Part shown: piece after piece, positions 58,704-64,000 of the stretch
Layout: every line of letters starts with the position of its first letter
Position numbering within the stretch: position 1 is the stretch's first letter
Source of the DNA: Prunus persica
Lineage: Eukaryota > Streptophyta > Magnoliopsida > Rosales > Rosaceae
Assembly: GCF_000346465.2 (NCBI RefSeq)
Contig: NC_034015.1
Location: 10,743,867-10,807,866, forward strand
DNA length: 64,000 nucleotides
Reading direction: 5' to 3'
Position numbers and translations under genes: made by a program
Notes under the pieces: generated by a model
Seen by the model: only the letters and a program-made list of their open reading frames with translations
What the model was told of the DNA's origin: nothing
Database searches by the model: none

Positions 58704-61700
58704 TCACATCTCCATCTTCAAATGACTTGTCTGCAGAGTTGCTGCACAACAATAATGAAATGAAGAAGTTAAATCTCATTATTCCATGTTAAACAAATTG
58801 CACCTCATGTATATTTTTCATCAACAATATGACTGCTTCGAGTGTGAGGATAGCACACTATATCAAATTCTTGTATCAATTGAAAAGTTGGCCTGAAATG
58901 AGATATGAAAAGCACTCTGCCAATGGCAAAGGGTTTTGGAGACACATGAGGAGATGCGTGAACAATAAGACTCATATCAGTCTACCTGAATTTGCTGAAG
59001 AATCGCAACTGATAAGGGAGGTCTCTGGAGTAATGAAAGTATGAGTTTCTTCTTCCCTCCCCCAACCAGGGTGATGAGTATTGAAGTGCCATTGCTGATG
59101 ATACGGTTGTCTGTTTCCATTAATTGGGACTTCTGGCCACATCAGAGGTGTAACCATATTGGCGAAGTTAGCTTCCATTAGAGATCCACTCTGAAAGTTG
59201 TGGAGGATAGCCAAATATATCAGTAAGAGCATCTCCAAGGGAGATGTCAAATACCAAACATCAAATTTAAATTTGATGGCTGATGTGGCAATTTGACATT
59301 TACACAGTTTTACAATCCACCCGATATGTCAAATAAATAATTATTGTAACAATCAAATCATTTAAGATAAAGAAGAAAAAAAGGAAAAAAGGAAAACAAT
59401 AAATAAAAGTAACAGCCAACTATCTTTTAAAAATAATAAAATATTCATTTGACATCTTGCTTTTGGGATGTCAAAAATAACATCTCAACCTCCAGCCTTC
59501 ATTCCACATCAGCTTTGACACATCGGTTGGAGTGATGTGAGATGTTATTTCTAGCCGTTAAATGTCTATGTGGCACTTTTGACACATCGGTTGGAGATGC
59601 TCTAATATGCAATCAATATGACACTAACTTAAGGGTCGAACTTGCTCCATGAATTAGTGTAGCCTATCAATTACCACAATTCTACTTCAAACAAAGAGAA
59701 AAAGAAGAAGGAAACAAAACTCATTCATGGAACCCCAATTGCAGTGGTCCCACTAAATGTAAACAACCTTTAGATTGCCTGGTTGCTGATTGTAACTGAC
59801 AATTATCTATCATAATCTAAAAACCATTCAAAATAAATAAATAAAAGTAGCCAGGTAGTAGACAGAAATAGGGGCCTCCAAAACTCATCCACTGGCCTGA
59901 CATTTGATCGCTGAGTAGCGTCATTTAATATTTGGCTAGCAGTCTTTAATGATGCAAACCCAAAAACAGCATAAAACTGTTTGCTAATCTACACTGCCAT
60001 TGTTAAGTATATGATTAATGGTCAAACCATGAAGTGACTAACAAGTCTAATATTTTTGCATAACTTGCAAATGATGGCAACAGGCCCCTAAGCAGCCAGG
60101 TATGCATCCACACCCCCGAAAATAATACTGAACCACTGATAAAACACGAGGACGCCTCAGTAGCTTCTCAATTTCAAAATAGAATAGTATTTAAAGGAGC
60201 TGCGTGATACTTACTTCAGCAGCCAATATACTATCAAGGTTGAAATCAATTCTTGGGTTGACTGCCGCAAGTCTCATTGATAAGAACTGAAACAAATGAA
60301 ATTTTACCAGAATCAGAACATGGCAGTAAAAGATAGTTGGAAATAACCAGTATGATAACTTCATTCCCTAGGATTGCTTGACTTCTCTCTGGCTTTGTAA
60401 CTAAAAGAGGGGGATAACTAAAGCATCTAAAAGTAGCTAAAACCAAAATAGATGTATGCACGGACAGGATGAAGAGTCTAGATCCATAATGATGGAGAAC
60501 TACTTGGCAAATAATTTCAGACTTTCAGGGGGTAAAACTTTCTTAGACCTTTGGCAAATGGAAATGCTATACCGGGAAAAAAGCACTGAAACAAATCAGA
60601 TAGTCCCAATTTTACATGAATTTTTTTAAGCTAGGGATTTTAGAGGACATATCCAACTGTTAAATCACATATCCCTGGATACATTTCCACTAGCCCACGT
60701 ACGGTGAAGAAGAACCCATCAGTTAGTTGAAGCTTTATTCAAAGGAACAAAGGAATAAAGGATTCTCCAACCAAATTCTTCAAGTCATGCCTTTTCATTT
60801 CAGTGCTAAAACTATTACTTAAGATGTATGAGATGTGCAACAGGTCTGACCTCAACTTGACGTTGTAGGGACTGCACGTGATTGATGATTTCATCCAGAA
60901 CCAGTGCCGTGCCTGAAATCTGCAAAGCAAAATTGTTTTAGGTAGTGATTCTGGAAGTGGTAAGAGTGATATTTATAAGAAGATGCACGCAAATATTCAA
61001 ATGATTCAAGGTATTCGTTAAAGAACATTTAACAGAAAAAGTTTGCTCAACATACTCAACCCAACAAGATGGAACGAATTCTGTAAATGGGAGAGCCCTC
61101 TCATGATTGAAATATCAACTCCTCATGTAAAATTTAAACCCATAAAGAAAAGTTGGATATCTATTATTTTCTTTGTTATATTCATTGTAAAGAGAATTTA
61201 CAGATCAGACCAAACTTAGATAGCACATAACAAGAGTAAATAGTTTTTTATAATTTTAAAAAAAAAAAGTCAGATATCTAAGAAACGGCACAATCAGAAT
61301 CTCAAACCAATATCCAGTGATGGATTCACATTTCCCATTTTTCAAAAGCATTGTCATCATGTCAGTTTGAACTACCAAAGAATTTGCATGAACAATGGGA
61401 TGAAGTGAGGATTGACATTTGAGGATTGACATTTGAAACTTGAATATTTTGATAGCAAGATGCAGACGCAATTGGCGGTCGTAAATATGGATGCATGTCA
61501 AGAACAATCAATCAAAAATACACTCTTTATAAGAAACATTTGACCTTTCCGCAAAGTAAATATCAAGATGGGGTTAACTATACTGATCTTAGGCCTCCAT
61601 CAATAAAATTTTATCACTATCCCTCAGCTTCCAGCAGAGTACAGCTCAATGGATCCATTGCAATGTGATTTCCTTTAATTGAATTAGAAAGCTGGTAGCA

Positions 61701-63866
61701 ATTAAGTCCAGTTATTTTTTTTTATTCATTCAACCTACGTCCCAAGAAAGGGTAATTTGCAGATTTTTCTTCTAACAATTTTCTCCTGGACACTCTGAGG
61801 TCATTTCACAAACTATCCCAGAAAGGCCCAAAAAACTTGCCATCAGCATGAAGGAATCTTGGGAAGCTTAGATCTCTGGTTAAGCTCAATCAAGTGAAAT
61901 TGCTAGTGGACTCTCACATCAATACACATACATCATGCTCCACGCAGTTAGGTGAGGGCAGTTTGTTAAAGGAGGTTTTCTTTTGTCTTCCTTTTTCCGT
62001 CATCCAAGTAAGGATGGATACCAAACTCGTTAGAGATTGATAGTACTATGCGCCCTCAGAAGAGGGTTTAACATTTAACTTGTGCCTGGCCCACCGTGGC
62101 TGATGGGAGATGCCGATGGGATGGGATGGGACCCACAAATACCTAAATCTGTAATTCTATTCTACATGCCCACTATCTTATGTGGGTCTCTCTGCCCCCA
62201 AGCCAAGCACCACAACCTCAGTCCAGCTAGCTTTACCCCATGACAATGTCTTTCTCTATGAGGGTATATCCGTCATTTAAAACAATACTCAGCTATTTTA
62301 TAATTAATAGATATCTCCTTAGTCTAATTTGGAAATACAGCAAATATGGCCATGGCAGTGAGCCTGCGCGATAACTCAAGTTCGAATATTGTTCCATGTA
62401 AATTAGTTCGAATCTCGTTTCCGTAAATTAGATTAATTTAGAGTAAATTTTGCTTATATAAACCTAAAAATAAAAAATTTGGAAATACAATTGTCATTTG
62501 ACAAAAAAAAATGTACAAATTATTTCTAAAAGAAATTGCCTGATAAAAATAAAAGAAATTATTTTTTGGTGCAGAAATTAAATAAAAATCTAGATGACAA
62601 AATTAACCCTTAAAAAGGACTCCTCACCAAACCCAGTACAACCCCCACCACTACCACCTTTTCTTTTTCCCAATTGTCCTCCAACTTATTGAAGAAGAAA
62701 AAAAAAAGTTGTATTCATTAAAAAAATTAAACTGCAGTGAAATTACGGAAATACCACTGGCACAAGCCAGCAAGCCCTTTTCTTGGTCGAAAAGCAAAGC
62801 ACTTTTGTGAAAAAGTTGACGAGGACAAAACCGTTATTAAAGAACATAATCCGAAGACATGATTGCACTTTTTCAAGAGACAATAGAGACATAAATTCAA
62901 TTATATAATCCCCAAAATCTAAATCAACCAATTAATCCAAAGATTAAGATCTCACAAAAGTTAATCAAACCTTATTGCATCCTGGGACCAGCTCCTGCAG
63001 CAGCTTCATCCTCGCATTAATCTTCTCTCTCCTCGCCTGCAAAATCCCAACAAAAAATAATTTTAAAAAAGTACAAGTGATGTTGAATTTCTTAATTAGC
63101 AGAAAATATTTAATTATGAGTTTAAGTTTAATCAAAGACATTACTCGCTCTGCTAAGCTATGGTTGTCTGTGGCTTGCCCACGCCGAGCACGAACATGAA
63201 CATAGGGAACCTTGTTGGCGTCTTCTTTGATTTCGCTCTTGCTCTTCTTCGTCGAGACCTTAACCTGAATTTCACAGAGTGAGGGATTGAATTCAGTTCG
63301 TGTTTCACTTTGAAAATTCAGCAAAATCACGAAAAGGGGAAAAAGTAAACCCTAGAAACCCTAATTGATCGGACTAGTACCTTCTTCTCTCGCTCCTTTC
63401 TCTTCGCCGAGGACCTCTGGTTGTTCTTGGTCGCGTCAAGCGTCAGCTGGGATGAGTTCGGGTTCGAATCGGTCTCGACCGGCTCGGTCTTCACCTTCTC
63501 CAAATCCGCGCCGGAGTTGGACGGTATGGAGCTTGTCTCCGGGGAGCCCTCTCCGGCAAAGATCGAGAACTTGGCGGCGCGTTCGATTAAGGCGGGGTTT
63601 GTAGGGAAGGTGAGGCTGGAATTGAAAGGGTGTTGGACGCGCACCTCTCCGGAGATGGCCACCGGAGTCGGAGTAGAGTTGGCCTCCGGCGAGAGGTGGA
63701 GGAGCTCCATGGCTTGAGTCGGCGGAAGTTCTAGAAGCGCCGTGAAGGAGCTGGCGTTCTCCGGTGGCACGGCCATGAGTCGGTGGATTTCTTCTCGGAA
63801 TTGGAGGGACTCGAACTCGGGTCCTGGTAAAATGGATCCGGGTACGGTTGCTCCGGTTGGGTCCAT
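58704..63866 (-). CDS. bHLH48: bHLH transcription factor, bHLH48/bHLH60 type
   Basis: Seven exons with GT-AG borders all in phase: 63866-63381, 63264-63145, 63036-62971, 60919-60851, 60286-60215, 59190-58986 and 58741-58704 (1056 bp, 351 residues). The Ser/Pro-rich N-terminus leads to a Lys-rich stretch and the bHLH domain (about 190-250). The basic region [16 protein letters not shown] has the His-Glu-Arg set that binds E/G-boxes; helix 1 is [11 protein letters not shown]; helix 2 is [35 protein letters not shown] continues the family signature, and the last 38-base exon restores the conserved SHLKMEM end. Reading through exon 6 without this splice would give an early stop at 58974. Arabidopsis bHLH48/60 act in flowering and gibberellin responses. 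Intron 3 is 1.9 kb or more, and intron 5 carries a MITE. Intact; symbol could equally be bHLH60. Confidence 0.9.
59227..59602. mobile_element. Tourist-like MITE in bHLH intron 5, 376 bp
   Basis: The left end GAGCATCTCCAAGGGAGATG and reversed right end GAGCATCTCCAACCGATGTG form the inverted repeat, with TAA on both sides (59224-59226, 59603-59605). Subterminal copies of ACACATCGGTTGGAG occur at the right. Same terminal sequence class (GAGCATCTCCA) as 5111-5794. Confidence 0.85.
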
Positions 63867-64000
63867 GGGTTGCTGGGAAATTGGGCGGCAAATTGAACCA
63901 AAACAGAGCTCAATTCTGAGCTAATTTCTCAAAATTCTGAGCTCAAACAAAGAGTGGTTGTGTTAATTAAGCAAAACACAGTAACTGGATTAAGGTTTTG

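Noticed and set aside
1..64000. CRISPR arrays, operons, bacterial-type regulatory sites
   Set aside because: The DNA is plant nuclear; the tandem repeats present lack regular unique spacers.

Overview
This window reads as nuclear DNA of a flowering plant: long AT-rich intergenic DNA, multi-exon genes with GT-AG introns, MITEs, a plant U6 snRNA gene with the dicot USE/TATA promoter, a Tat-lineage Ty3/Gypsy retrotransposon and Mutator-like (MULE/FAR1) transposons. The gene content indicates a eudicot. A woody Rosaceae species is my guess, from the general character of the repeats; that is inference, not demonstrated. All gene-family names come from reading translations by eye, with no database search.

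Layout. 0-5 kb: a MITE, a lone FBD-domain last exon of an F-box gene, an uncharacterised coiled-coil protein gene (minus strand) and an orphan first exon of a MAM33/p32-like mitochondrial gene. 5.1-5.8 kb: a Tourist-like MITE. 6.7-10.1 kb: a seven-coding-exon gar2-like gene (minus) with an intron-containing 5' leader up to about 11.5 kb. 13.0-25.8 kb: a decayed FAR1-related MULE transposase gene split by an 11.5-kb LTR retrotransposon (two 453-bp LTRs, gag, protease, RT, two RNases H, integrase, a spliced antisense ORF and tandem repeats). 25.8-33.6 kb: intergenic. 33.7 kb: U6 snRNA. 34.9-36.1 kb: a broken DUF2828-type pseudogene. 39.6 kb: complex I ESSS subunit. 41.6-43.7 kb: a PPR-DYW gene with a reading-frame break. 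44.2-47.0 kb: a GH28 (polygalacturonase-like) gene. 49.0-58.0 kb: an 8.9-kb MULE with two convergent genes, an HMG-box-type accessory ORF and a FAR1/MULE/SWIM transposase with three stop codons. 58.7-63.9 kb: a bHLH transcription factor of the bHLH48/bHLH60 type.

Connections. From memory, gar2-like, ESSS, GH28 and bHLH lie next to one another in Arabidopsis (At3g57780, At3g57785, At3g57790, At3g57800, with a second copy around At2g42300-42320). The same four occur here in the same order and all on the minus strand, so the window is probably a conserved microsyntenic block opened up by mobile elements. The most unusual structure is the two-gene MULE at 49-58 kb, whose two subterminal regions both carry many short CAATTGCA-type motifs. 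Second is the long spliced antisense ORF inside the retrotransposon.
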